A DNA stretch of 64,000 nucleotides. Source: Bryobacterales bacterium. Lineage in GTDB: Bacteria > Acidobacteriota > Terriglobia > Bryobacterales > UBA6623. This document shows positions 45,866 to 54,118 of the stretch, piece by piece (within the stretch, counting starts at the first letter, position 1; each line of letters begins with the position of its first letter). The notes under the pieces are model-generated. The model saw only the letters and a list, made by a program, of their open reading frames with translations. It did no database searches and was not told the origin of the DNA. The stretch spans positions 1-64,000 of the forward strand of contig JAJEHF010000104.1 of assembly GCA_022823865.1 (NCBI GenBank). The letters run 5' to 3'. A program made the translations under genes and the position numbers.

Positions 45866-46630
45866 TCAGGCTCGCGCGTCGCCCACTAGTTCCTGCCAAA
45901 GGGCCCGGTAGAAGCGCAGGTAGCGCTCCGGCTCGCAGCTCTGAGCTGTCTCGGCGAGAGTGTACCGGTCGTAGCCGATCGAGGCCAGCAGCCGGAACAG
46001 CTCGCGATGGGGGTAGTCTGGCAGGTCGCGAATATGGACGTTGCGGATGAAGTCTTTGAGCAGGTCGAAGGCCGGCTTGATGGTCCCGTTGCGGATATCG
46101 GTCGGATTCGAGTTCCAGCAGATCCCGACCGACGGGTGGCCGCAGGCGTCCATGATCTGCCGCATGACTTCGGGCTGCTGGGTCTGGCGGCCGTGGACCT
46201 CGACCCAGATTTCGATCCCGTAGCGCAGCGCGTGCTCGCCGCACGCCTGCAGCGCCTCGCCGATCCGGCGGATCGTGACGTCGTGGGGGACTCCCTCCGG
46301 CAGCCCGTTCGGGCGCACCTTGACGCCCCAGCAGCCTAGGTCGTGCGCGAGCTCGACGAAGCCGGCGGTCTGCTCCACGTTCGCCCGCCGTTCGGCCTCG
46401 TCGGGAGAGTGGAACTCGCAGGCCGAGCCCAGGCTCAGCAGCCGCACCCGGCTGTTCTGGAAGCGCGAGCGGACGCGCTCGACCTCCGCTTGCGGCAGCC
46501 CCGGTTCCACCCCGTGGCGATGCGTGCTGCGCAATTCGACAGCTTCGAAGCGTGCCGCCTCGAGCTGCTCGATGATGGTCTCGACATCCCAGTCGCGACC
46601 GACGTTGTACGTAACCAAGCCCAGCTTCAT
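45866..46630 (-). CDS. Sugar phosphate isomerase/epimerase-like TIM-barrel protein
   Basis: 254 residues from ATG 46630, chosen because AAGGAGGA lies just upstream; the frame extends to 46741. The AP-endonuclease-2-like TIM barrel is seen in LGLVTYNVGRDWD, FEAVELRSTHRHG, GIEIWVEVHGRQTQ with a likely metal Glu, SVGICWNSNP and NVHIRDLPDYPHRELF. Xylose-isomerase-like proteins of this group act on sugars or inositols; the substrate cannot be told. It is convergent with the preceding operon and divergent from mraZ. Confidence 0.85.
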   Translation of the reverse strand: MKLGLVTYNVGRDWDVETIIEQLEAARFEAVELRSTHRHGVEPGLPQAEVERVRSRFQNSRVRLLSLGSACEFHSPDEAERRANVEQTAGFVELAHDLGCWGVKVRPNGLPEGVPHDVTIRRIGEALQACGEHALRYGIEIWVEVHGRQTQQPEVMRQIMDACGHPSVGICWNSNPTDIRNGTIKPAFDLLKDFIRNVHIRDLPDYPHRELFRLLASIGYDRYTLAETAQSCEPERYLRFYRALWQELVGDARA

Positions 46631-46843
46631 GGTGGTCGGATCCTCCTTCTGCGCAGATGGTCTGGAAACAGCCTCGATACGCCGCCCACATTGTCGCAAA
46701 TAGTCGATGCCGGGCCTCGCGGCGTTGTGCCCCGGCCCCAATCCCGGGGTTCGGCTCTAGTTCGGCCTAGTTTGAGCGTACAAGATGTACTACTGATAGT
46801 CGTTTGCAGTCAATCGCACCCCATATCTAGTAAATCTTCACGG

Positions 46844-46869
46844 GGCCGAATCTTCTTTGGGATTCGGCC
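46844..46869. promoter_or_regulatory. Perfect inverted repeat abutting the mraZ -35
   Basis: GGCCGAATC (46844-46852) and GATTCGGCC (46861-46869) form a 9-bp perfect repeat with an 8-base spacer that ends exactly where the TTGACA begins. It may be an operator or the end of an upstream transcript. The rest of the 46631-47014 intergenic region shows a smaller palindrome, GTACA-AGA-TGTAC (46778-46790). Confidence 0.5.
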
Positions 46870-46899
46870 TTGACAGGGGGATTTTAAGCTTCCGATAAT
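46870..46899 (+). promoter_or_regulatory. Promoter of the division and cell-wall cluster
   Basis: TTGACA (46870-46875), an 18-base spacer and GATAAT (46894-46899) give a strong sigma-70-type promoter about 115 bases before mraZ. It is the only strong promoter I see for the downstream 14 genes. Confidence 0.7.
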
Positions 46900-46902
46900 G
46901 TT

Positions 46903-46952
46903 GTGGTCGAAAGTGGTTAGGAGTAGAGCAAAGTGGTCCAAATGGGAACTTG
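46903..46952 (+). promoter_or_regulatory. MraZ-type 10-bp direct repeats
   Basis: Units beginning GTGGT at 46903, 46913 and 46933, with a weaker GTAGA unit at 46923 and TGGGA at 46943, recur every 10 bases. MraZ binds several GTGG-type boxes at such spacing upstream of its own gene. The array lies just after the -10, where a bound ring would block transcription of the cluster. Confidence 0.65.
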
Positions 46953-47014
46953 CCCGCTAATGCGGTCGGAACCTGCGGAACGCGCTCGCCTCTGTCCACG
47001 AGGGTGATCGCACC

Positions 47015-47497
47015 ATGTTTTGGGGCACGGAGACAGGCAGAGTCGACGCCAAGGGCCGGCTGAAGCTGTCGGCATCGGTGTATCGCAAGCTCAGGGAGCG
47101 CTGTGGCTCGGCCGAGCGCACGCCCGGTGCAGCGGCCGACACGGACGTCTTCGTCACAAGCCTGGACGGCGAGGAGATCAAGGTCTTTCCGTCCGAGGAG
47201 TGGGCCAAGATCCTGACGCAGCTGGCCTCGGGCGATGCCGCCACCGATGGACAAGCGAACAACAGGCTTCTGATGCAGGCAAACAACTACGGCAAGCCCG
47301 AGGATATCGATGGCCAAGGCCGGTTGCTGTTGCCCGCGGCACTGCGCGACGAGACGGATTTCACCGGCCCGGTCAAGATCCAATGGCGCAACCACCACTT
47401 GGTCGTGTGGCGCGAGGAGACCTTCAAGCAGCGCGTTGAGTCCAACAAGCCGACGGTGGACGACTTGGCCTACGGCGCGAACAAGTTGGGACTGTGA
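47015..47497 (+). CDS. mraZ: Transcriptional regulator MraZ
   Basis: 160 residues, two SpoVT/AbrB-like halves. The first has FWGTETGRVDAKGRLKLSASVYRKL; the second has EDIDGQGRLLLPAALRDETDF. The D.KGR and D.QGR signatures are both kept. MraZ forms rings that bind GTGG-type repeats and controls the mra/fts cluster. It is the first gene of the cluster. Its stop overlaps the start region of rsmH (GTG 47494 or ATG 47497). Confidence 0.95.
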   Translation: MFWGTETGRVDAKGRLKLSASVYRKLRERCGSAERTPGAAADTDVFVTSLDGEEIKVFPSEEWAKILTQLASGDAATDGQANNRLLMQANNYGKPEDIDGQGRLLLPAALRDETDFTGPVKIQWRNHHLVVWREETFKQRVESNKPTVDDLAYGANKLGL

Positions 47498-48402
47498 TGG
47501 AGGCAAGTCTCGGACACTACTCCGTGATGGCAGACGAGATGGAACGCTACCTGTTCGGCCAAGGCGACCCGATCCCGCGCGGAGTCTACTGCGATTGTAC
47601 TGCGGGGGCGGGCGGGCACGCGCGGCGCATCCTGCAACGCGCGGCCGGATGCACGCTGATCGCGATCGACCGGGACGAGGATGCCCTGCGGCGCTGCCGG
47701 ACGCAGCTGTCCGAGTTCGGCAGTCGGGTCCGGTACTTTCACGGCGGATTCTCCAAGCTGGCCCAAGCGGCCAAGGACTGCCTGCCGCTGGTCGGGGTCT
47801 TGGCGGATCTGGGCCTGTCGCGTCTGCAGCTCGACGACGGGCGCCGCGGCTTCAGCCTGCGGAACCCCGGCCCGCTGGACATGCGCTTCGACCGCCGCCA
47901 GGCGCTGCAAGCCGACGAGTTCGTCAATCGGGGCGGCGAAGGCGACCTGGCCGACACGCTGTACGGTCTGGCGGACGAGCGCTTCAGCCGCCGCATCGCC
48001 CGCGCTGTCGTCCGAGCGCGTCCGATTCGCGACACCGCACACCTGTCCGAAGTCGTCGCGGCGGCTGTGCCGCGCAGCGCAGCCGGGCGCATCCACCCCG
48101 CAACCAAGACTTTTCAGGCACTGCGCATGGCAGTGAACGACGAGCTTGGCGAGCTAGGCAAGCTGCTCGCCGAGGTTCCGCGCCTGCTCGCTCCGGGCGG
48201 ACGCTTCGTCGTGTTGAGCTTTCACAGCGGAGAAGACCGCTTGGTGAAGCAGAGTTTCCGGCAGCTTGCCAAGGCCGGAACATATCGCCTTCTGACGCGC
48301 CGGGTCATGCGCCCGTCCGAGGAAGAGGTGCGACGGAATCCAGCCAGCCGAAGCGCCCGCTTGCGAGCGGTGCAGCGCACGGAGATGGCGTATTCCGCCT
48401 AG
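47497..48402 (+). CDS. rsmH: 16S rRNA (cytosine-1402-N4)-methyltransferase
   Basis: 301 residues from ATG 47497 (GTG 47494 is also possible). Features: opening GHYSVMADEM, SAM motif YCDCTAGAGGHARRIL (about 32-47), the acidic AIDRDEDAL, the ADLGLSRLQLDD segment, the GPLDMRFDRR loop, ATKTFQALRMAVNDEL and VLSFHSGEDRLVK. The usual DGT of motif I reads DCT here. It methylates N4 of C1402 in 16S rRNA. The stop codon lies at the edge of the 34-bp duplication. Confidence 0.95.
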   Translation: MEASLGHYSVMADEMERYLFGQGDPIPRGVYCDCTAGAGGHARRILQRAAGCTLIAIDRDEDALRRCRTQLSEFGSRVRYFHGGFSKLAQAAKDCLPLVGVLADLGLSRLQLDDGRRGFSLRNPGPLDMRFDRRQALQADEFVNRGGEGDLADTLYGLADERFSRRIARAVVRARPIRDTAHLSEVVAAAVPRSAAGRIHPATKTFQALRMAVNDELGELGKLLAEVPRLLAPGGRFVVLSFHSGEDRLVKQSFRQLAKAGTYRLLTRRVMRPSEEEVRRNPASRSARLRAVQRTEMAYSA

Positions 48403-48466
48403 AGAGAGGATCGGTTAGCAATGGAGAAGGTACTAGAGAGAGGATCGGTTAGCAATGGAGAAGGTA
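48399..48466 (+). repeat. 34-bp exact tandem duplication over the ftsL start
   Basis: The units 48399-48432 and 48433-48466 are identical. Each contains the GAGAGAGGA ribosome site, an ATG and the first three sense codons after it; the first also holds the rsmH stop. Because 34 is not a multiple of three, the first ATG (48421) opens a 71-codon frame that ends at 48636, out of frame with ftsL, while the second ATG (48455) starts ftsL. Confidence 0.95.
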
Positions 48467-48994
48467 CTAACGAAGAAGGCGCCGCTGGGACGGCGATCCC
48501 ACCACGGCCGGTGTGGCGTGCCCAAGGAGCACGCCACGCCCAGCCCGTCCGCGCCCAGCGGCGCCACCCCGCCTGGAGGAGCTCAAGCGCAGTCGATGTC
48601 GATCGGCGGCGTGCCGCTGTATCCGAAGCGAATTGATAACAGCGGGATCCGCTACAGGCACGACCCGCGGGACCGGGAAGTCTGGCGCGTCGGCCTGAGC
48701 CTCGGCCTGTTCCTGCTGGTCCTGGCCATCTTGCTGTGGGGGCCGCAGCGATTGGTCACCCAGTCCGGCTACAGGCAGGAGGCGCTCCGCCAGCGGGCGG
48801 GACAGTTGCAGGCCGTGCGCGACGAGCTGAAGATGCAGCGCGGGCGGCTGGAGGACCTGCGGCGCGTCGCCGCGCTGGCCGAGCAGATGGGGCTGCGACA
48901 GACCGAGCCAGACAGTTATAGCTGGTTCGCGCTGCCGCCGGGAGACGGCGAGTCGGATGCGACCGTGGCGCGACTGCTGCGGTCAGGCGAGTGA
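48455..48994 (+). CDS. ftsL: FtsL-like division protein
   Basis: 179 residues from the second ATG of the duplicated start region. The N-terminal 75 residues are Pro/Ala-rich with a PLYPKRIDNSGIRYRHDPRD motif. One membrane helix follows (VGLSLGLFLLVLAILLWGP, about 81-99), then a coiled-coil with heptad pattern (about 105-150). Size, topology and position between rsmH and ftsI identify it as FtsL, although sequence identity in this family is low. It should bridge FtsQ/B and the FtsWI synthase in the inner membrane. An internal ATG at 48596 is a possible alternative start. Confidence 0.8.
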   Translation: MEKVLTKKAPLGRRSHHGRCGVPKEHATPSPSAPSGATPPGGAQAQSMSIGGVPLYPKRIDNSGIRYRHDPRDREVWRVGLSLGLFLLVLAILLWGPQRLVTQSGYRQEALRQRAGQLQAVRDELKMQRGRLEDLRRVAALAEQMGLRQTEPDSYSWFALPPGDGESDATVARLLRSGE

Positions 48995-49071
48995 CTTCTC
49001 GGCGAGGCTGCGGGATTCCAACGGTTCGGTCCGAGCGCTGGAGGCAATAGGGGGCAAGCAAAGAGCCGGCG

Positions 49072-51273
49072 GTGAACTTGATGGTCAGAGCGCAGTGGGC
49101 AGGCGGCGCTGCGGCGTCTGTAAGGCGGCTGCTCGGCTCGCGCACCAGGCGTCGCGTGCTGGCCGTGGCCTGCGTCGCGGCGGGAGCGTTCCTTCTCGTC
49201 CTCGCCCGGCTGGTCGACTTGCAGGTCCTCCAGCACGAACAACTCTACGCCAAGGCGATGCGCCAGCACGTCGGTAGCGTGGACATTCCCGCGCGCAGGG
49301 GGCATCTCATCGATCGCCGCGGGCGAGAGCTGGCCCTGAGCATGCAGATGGACTCCATCGGCATCTTCTCCGACCACGTGTCCGACCCACCGGCTGTGGC
49401 GGCCGCTCTGGCCGAGGCCGTCGCCGTGGACGAACACGCGCTGCGCAGGCGGATCGAGCGGGGCGGGTTCCAGTGGGTCAAGCGCACGGTCACCTTGGCC
49501 GAAGCGCAGCGCGCGCGAGCTCTGGGCCTGGACTTCCTGCAGTTCGAGCAAGAGAGCCGCCGCTACTATCCCTATGGCTCTGTGGCGGCCCAGGTGCTGG
49601 GCACCGTAGGCATCGACCACACGGGCCAAGCCGGCCTGGAGCAGAAGTTCGAGAGCCGATTGCACGGCACGCCGGGACGCGGCCTGATGCAATACGACGC
49701 TCTGCAGCGACGCTACGGCTGGCAAGTGCTGCAAGCGCCCAAGCCCGGCAGCGACGTGTTGCTCAACCTCGATCTGGAGTTGCAGTCACTGGCCGACCTG
49801 GAACTCGAGCGCGCCGTGCGCGAAACGAAGTCCCGGTCGGGAACGATCGTCCTGATGCGCCCTGACAGCGGGGAAATCCTCGCCATGGCCAGCTGGCCTC
49901 GGTTCGATCCCAACGATCTTTCGCGAACCAAGGAGGATCTCGAGAATCTACGTAACTTTGCGGTCAGTGCCATGGTCGAACCAGGGTCCACCTTCAAAGT
50001 CCTGACCGCGTCGGCGGCCTTGGAGGAGGGGTTGGTGAGCGTCGACGATGAGTTCGATTGCGAGATGGGTGGCATGTGGATCAACCGGCGGCGGATCCGC
50101 GACCACCACCCATACGGAATCCTGACGATGCCGCAGGTGCTGATGAAGTCGAGCAACATCGGCACGATCAAGATCGGCTACCGGGTCGGGTCGGAGAAGT
50201 TGCACGACTACATCCGGCGCTTCGGGTTCGGCGCCAAGACCGGCGTCAACCTCCCGGGCGAGATCCACGGGCTGGTCCGGCCGTTGGAGAGGTGGTCCGA
50301 TGCTTCGCTAGCGTCTCTCTCGATGGGACAGGAGATCGGCGTGACCGCCGTGCAGATGGCCGGCCTGTTCGGGACGATCGCCAACGGGGGAGTCCGGGTC
50401 AACCCCCGGATAGTCCGCGCGATTCGGGAGAGCGGCGCGCAGGAAGTGCCGCTAGACCGACCGGCGCCCGAGCGCGTGATCAGCCAGGACACCGCCGCGA
50501 CGATGCAGGCGATTCTGGAGCAGGTCGTCCAGAGCGGCACTGGCCGCCTCGCGCAGATCCAGGGCTATCGCGTGGCGGGCAAGACCGGCACGGCCCAAAT
50601 GATCAATCCGGTCAGCCGTTCGTACAGGGACGGCATGTACTTGGCCAGCTTCTGCGGCTTCGCGCCAGTCAACAATCCGGCCGTGGTGGGCGTGGTGATG
50701 CTGTTCGATCCGCGCGGCCAGTTCTACTACGGCGGACGAATCGCCGCGCCGGTGTTCTCGACCGTCGTGCGGCAGGCTCTGCGCGTCTTGGACGTGCCGC
50801 CGTCGCGGATCCCGTCGCTCCCCGTGCGCCCGCCGGCTGAGGTCGACGCGGTGCTGCTGGCGGACTTCATCGAGGGCAGGGCCAATGACGTCGGGGACGA
50901 GCCGATCTTTCCGGGCCGGAACGGCGCAGGGCCGGCGTCGGGGCCGGCAGGGCGGGAGGCTCCCGCTGCCGAAACTGTGGCCGAGGGCATGTCGCGCCAG
51001 GCAGAATCAGTCGCGACAGCGACTCTGGCTCAGGAGCCGTACGGCGAGTCGCTCACCGCTCCCGACGTGCTGGGGCTAACGATGCGCGAGGTGTTTGCGC
51101 TGGGAGCCCAGCACGGCATCCCGATCGAGCCGCACGGCAGCGGATTTGCCCAGCGGCAATACCCGGGACCCAACGAGGCCTTGCCCGCGGGCGATCCGAT
51201 CAAGGTCGTTTTCGGCACGGAGAGGGTTGAACTGCGCGACGCCTCACATCCGGCCGGCGAGGGTGGCGGATGA
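49072..51273 (+). CDS. ftsI: Division transpeptidase FtsI (PBP3) with C-terminal PASTA domain
   Basis: 733 residues from GTG 49072 (ATG 49081 is also possible). One membrane helix (RVLAVACVAAGAFLLVLARLVDLQVL) is followed by the PBP dimerisation domain (VDIPARRGHLIDRRGRELA). The transpeptidase motifs are SxxK = STFK (about 306), SxN = SSN (about 362) and KTG within VAGKTGTAQ (about 503). A single PASTA domain closes the protein (TAPDVLGLTMREVFALG to PAGDPIKVVF, about 660-718). It cross-links septal peptidoglycan. Its stop overlaps the murE ATG (ATGA). The Ala/Pro-rich linker before the PASTA domain is unusually long. Confidence 0.95.
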   Translation: MNLMVRAQWAGGAAASVRRLLGSRTRRRVLAVACVAAGAFLLVLARLVDLQVLQHEQLYAKAMRQHVGSVDIPARRGHLIDRRGRELALSMQMDSIGIFSDHVSDPPAVAAALAEAVAVDEHALRRRIERGGFQWVKRTVTLAEAQRARALGLDFLQFEQESRRYYPYGSVAAQVLGTVGIDHTGQAGLEQKFESRLHGTPGRGLMQYDALQRRYGWQVLQAPKPGSDVLLNLDLELQSLADLELERAVRETKSRSGTIVLMRPDSGEILAMASWPRFDPNDLSRTKEDLENLRNFAVSAMVEPGSTFKVLTASAALEEGLVSVDDEFDCEMGGMWINRRRIRDHHPYGILTMPQVLMKSSNIGTIKIGYRVGSEKLHDYIRRFGFGAKTGVNLPGEIHGLVRPLERWSDASLASLSMGQEIGVTAVQMAGLFGTIANGGVRVNPRIVRAIRESGAQEVPLDRPAPERVISQDTAATMQAILEQVVQSGTGRLAQIQGYRVAGKTGTAQMINPVSRSYRDGMYLASFCGFAPVNNPAVVGVVMLFDPRGQFYYGGRIAAPVFSTVVRQALRVLDVPPSRIPSLPVRPPAEVDAVLLADFIEGRANDVGDEPIFPGRNGAGPASGPAGREAPAAETVAEGMSRQAESVATATLAQEPYGESLTAPDVLGLTMREVFALGAQHGIPIEPHGSGFAQRQYPGPNEALPAGDPIKVVFGTERVELRDASHPAGEGGG

Positions 51274-52751
51274 GGCTGCCTGCGATGTTGGAGGGCAGTG
51301 CAGTCGGTCCGGTGCCGGACCTGGAAGTCACCGGTCTGCAGTACGATTCGCGCAATCTCCTGGCCGGCGAGGCGTTCTTTGCCTTTCCCGGCGAGCGCGT
51401 CGATGGCCACGAGTTCGTGCCCGCCGCCCTCCGGGACGGCGCCGCGGCCATCGTTAGCGAGCGCAGCGCTCCCAACGGACTGGAAACGCGATGGGCGCGG
51501 GTGTCGCACGGCCGCCGCGCCCTGGCGATGGCGGCGCTGCGTTCTTACGGGCGTCCGGACCGTGACGTCAGCATCACGGCCGTCACCGGGACGAACGGCA
51601 AGACCTCGACGGTGCATCTGCTCGATGCGCTGCTCCGGTCGGTCGGCAAGACCACGGCCTTGCTGGGCACGATCGAGCAGCGCATCGGCGATCGGGTAGC
51701 AAGGTCGGTCAACACGACGCCCGAGTCGCTGGATATCGTTCGATCGCTCGCGGAGCTGCGCCAGATTGGCGGCAGCCACGCCACCATCGAGGCCTCTTCG
51801 CACGCCCTTGCTCTCGCGCGCATCTACGGAATCGAGTTCCATACGGCGGTCTTTACCAACCTCTCCAGGGAACATCTCGACTTCCACGGAGACATGGAGT
51901 CCTACGCGGCCGCGAAGAGGCGCCTGTTCGTGGGCGCCGGCGCGCGGCCGCCGCTCAACGCTGTCATCAACGCGGACGACGAGGCGGGGCGGGAGTTGCT
52001 CAAGCTGGCCGGTTCGCGGTTGCTTTCCTACGGCCGGGGCTCGGAGGCACACGTGCGGGCCTCGGGGGTTGAGTCGGACGCCAGGGGCGTCCGCTTCAAC
52101 GTCGAATCGCCGGCGGGCCGGATTCGAGTGGAGTCGAACCTGATCGGCGATTTCAACGTGGACAACATTCTCGCCGCGGTGGGCGCCGCCCAGTGCCACG
52201 GCTTGGGCGCGGCCGAGATTGAAGCGGGGCTGGTGGCGGTGCCGCCGGCGCCGGGGCGCTTCGAGACTGTCGACTGCGGCCAGCCGTTCTTGGTGGTCGT
52301 GGACTACGCCCACACTCCCGACGCCCTGCACCGCTCGATCGAGGCGGCCAGGGAGATCGCTCAGCGCAAGGACCCGCCCGGAAGAGTCTTGACGCTGTTT
52401 GGCTGCGGCGGGGACAGGGACCGGACCAAGCGGGCTCCCATGGGGAATATCGCCGGGGAGCTGAGCGACTTCGTGATGCTGACTTCCGACAATCCTCGCA
52501 GCGAGGATCCGCTAGCCATCATCCAAGAGGTGGCCACAGGGCTGAGACAGGCCAGCGATGCGTGGACGGTCCACCCTGACCGGGCGGAAGCCATCAAGGG
52601 CGTGCTGTACGAGGCGCGCTGCAGAGACATCGTGCTGATCGCGGGCAAGGGGCACGAGACTACGCAGACCACGCGCGAAGGCACGCTCCCGTTCGACGAC
52701 CGCAAGGCCGTTCGGGCGGCTCTGCATGCCAAGGGGTACTTCAGGGCATGA
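51270..52751 (+). CDS. murE: UDP-MurNAc-tripeptide synthetase (meso-DAP type)
   Basis: 493 residues. N-terminal uridine-binding part VTGLQYDSRNLLAGEAFFAF, ATP site VTGTNGKTSTVHLL (about 108), NTTPES, and the ligand-selecting motif DNPRSEDP (about 410), which is the meso-diaminopimelate form. It adds DAP to UDP-MurNAc-L-Ala-D-Glu in the cytoplasm, implying a Gram-negative-type wall peptide. It overlaps ftsI before it and murF after it by four bases each. Confidence 0.97.
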   Translation: MRLPAMLEGSAVGPVPDLEVTGLQYDSRNLLAGEAFFAFPGERVDGHEFVPAALRDGAAAIVSERSAPNGLETRWARVSHGRRALAMAALRSYGRPDRDVSITAVTGTNGKTSTVHLLDALLRSVGKTTALLGTIEQRIGDRVARSVNTTPESLDIVRSLAELRQIGGSHATIEASSHALALARIYGIEFHTAVFTNLSREHLDFHGDMESYAAAKRRLFVGAGARPPLNAVINADDEAGRELLKLAGSRLLSYGRGSEAHVRASGVESDARGVRFNVESPAGRIRVESNLIGDFNVDNILAAVGAAQCHGLGAAEIEAGLVAVPPAPGRFETVDCGQPFLVVVDYAHTPDALHRSIEAAREIAQRKDPPGRVLTLFGCGGDRDRTKRAPMGNIAGELSDFVMLTSDNPRSEDPLAIIQEVATGLRQASDAWTVHPDRAEAIKGVLYEARCRDIVLIAGKGHETTQTTREGTLPFDDRKAVRAALHAKGYFRA

Positions 52752-54112
52752 CACTGCAGCTGTCCCAGATTCGCGCATGGCTGGGCCTGCCTGACGAGGG
52801 TGCCCCCGGGACGGCACGTGGATGTTCGATCGATTCGCGCAGCGTGAAGGCCGGGGAGCTGTTCTTCGCGATTCGCGGGCCGTCGAACGATGGCCATGAC
52901 TACGTCCCCGACGCACTTGCCAAAGGCGCGGCCGCCGCAGTCGTCCAGAGCGACTACCGCGGTGAGGGCCCGCTGTTGCGGGTGGCGGACACGTCGCTCG
53001 CCCTGGGCCGGCTTGCGGCCAGAGCTCGCAGGCGGTGGGGCGGAACAGTCGTCGCCGTGACTGGCAGCAGCGGCAAGACCACCACGAAGGACATCCTTGC
53101 GGAGCTGCTGCGGGACATCCTGCCGGTTGCAAAGTCGCAGGGCAACCTCAACAACGAATACGGCTTGCCCCTATCGCTGCTCAGGATCCCCGATCAAGTT
53201 CGCACGGCGGTGGTCGAGATCGGGATCAACAGGGTCGGCGAGATGCGCCCGCTCGGAGAGATCGCCGCGCCGGACGTGAGCGTCGTGACCAACGTTGGCA
53301 CCGCTCACGTCGGGAATTTCGCCTCCGTTGAAGAGATCGCGGCGGAGAAGGGACGCTTGGTCGAGGCACTGGCGCCAGCGGGCACGGCCGTGCTCAATGC
53401 GGACGACGACCGCGTGGCGGCGTTTCGCGACCGACACTCCGGAACGGTCGTGACCTATGGCATTGAGCGCCCTGCCGACCTGCGGGCCGAGGATGTCGAG
53501 CTGCTGGGCTCCGATGGCGCGCGCTTCCGGCTCAATGGCCATCCGATGCATTCGCCGCTGGCCGGCCGGCACAACGTTTACAACGTCTTGGCTGCTGCCG
53601 CTGCTGCCGCGGCCCTGGGTGTCGCTCCCGAGCGCCTCGGCGAGCCACTGAGAGGCCTCCGGCCCTCCGCCATGCGAGGGATCGTCCGCCGGATCGCAGG
53701 CATCACATTCATCGACGACTGCTACAACGCGAGCCCGCCCGCCATGGAAGCCATGTTGGAGGTCTTGCGCGGCACCCCGGCGTCGCGCCGGATCGCGGTC
53801 CTGGGCGAGATGCGCGAGCTCGGCGCCCAGTCGCGGGAATTGCACCGCCGCGTAGGGGCTGCCGTGGGACGGGCAGGCATTGACCACTTGGTCGCCGTTG
53901 CCGGGGATGCCGCCGAGATCGCCGCGGCAGCAGGGGTCTCGGCGGAGTTCCACGCCTCTCCCGAATCAGCCGCTTCCGCCTTGACGGGAATGCTGCGCCG
54001 GGGCGATGCAGTGCTGTTCAAGGCATCGCGCGGGGTGCAGCTCGAGCGGGCACGGGATATCGTTTGCGGCTGCCTTGGCGCGGCGGCTTCCGAGGGCAGG
54101 GAGGCAGCGTAA
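52748..54112 (+). CDS. murF: UDP-MurNAc-pentapeptide synthetase
   Basis: 454 residues. Opening CSIDSRSVKAGELFFAIRG, ATP site VTGSSGKTTTKDIL (about 102), NLNNEYGLPLSLL, the conserved VVEIGINRVGEM and the C-terminal FIDDCYNASPPAMEA (about 325). It adds D-Ala-D-Ala to the tripeptide. The D-Ala ligase itself (ddl) is not in this cluster. The first four bases overlap the murE stop. Confidence 0.97.
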   Translation: MTLQLSQIRAWLGLPDEGAPGTARGCSIDSRSVKAGELFFAIRGPSNDGHDYVPDALAKGAAAAVVQSDYRGEGPLLRVADTSLALGRLAARARRRWGGTVVAVTGSSGKTTTKDILAELLRDILPVAKSQGNLNNEYGLPLSLLRIPDQVRTAVVEIGINRVGEMRPLGEIAAPDVSVVTNVGTAHVGNFASVEEIAAEKGRLVEALAPAGTAVLNADDDRVAAFRDRHSGTVVTYGIERPADLRAEDVELLGSDGARFRLNGHPMHSPLAGRHNVYNVLAAAAAAAALGVAPERLGEPLRGLRPSAMRGIVRRIAGITFIDDCYNASPPAMEAMLEVLRGTPASRRIAVLGEMRELGAQSRELHRRVGAAVGRAGIDHLVAVAGDAAEIAAAAGVSAEFHASPESAASALTGMLRRGDAVLFKASRGVQLERARDIVCGCLGAAASEGREAA

Positions 54113-54118
54113 GTCCGC

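Noticed and set aside
48421-48636. 71-codon frame from the first ATG of the ftsL duplication as a real gene.
   Set aside because: It exists only because of the duplication and runs antiphase through the ftsL coding sequence.
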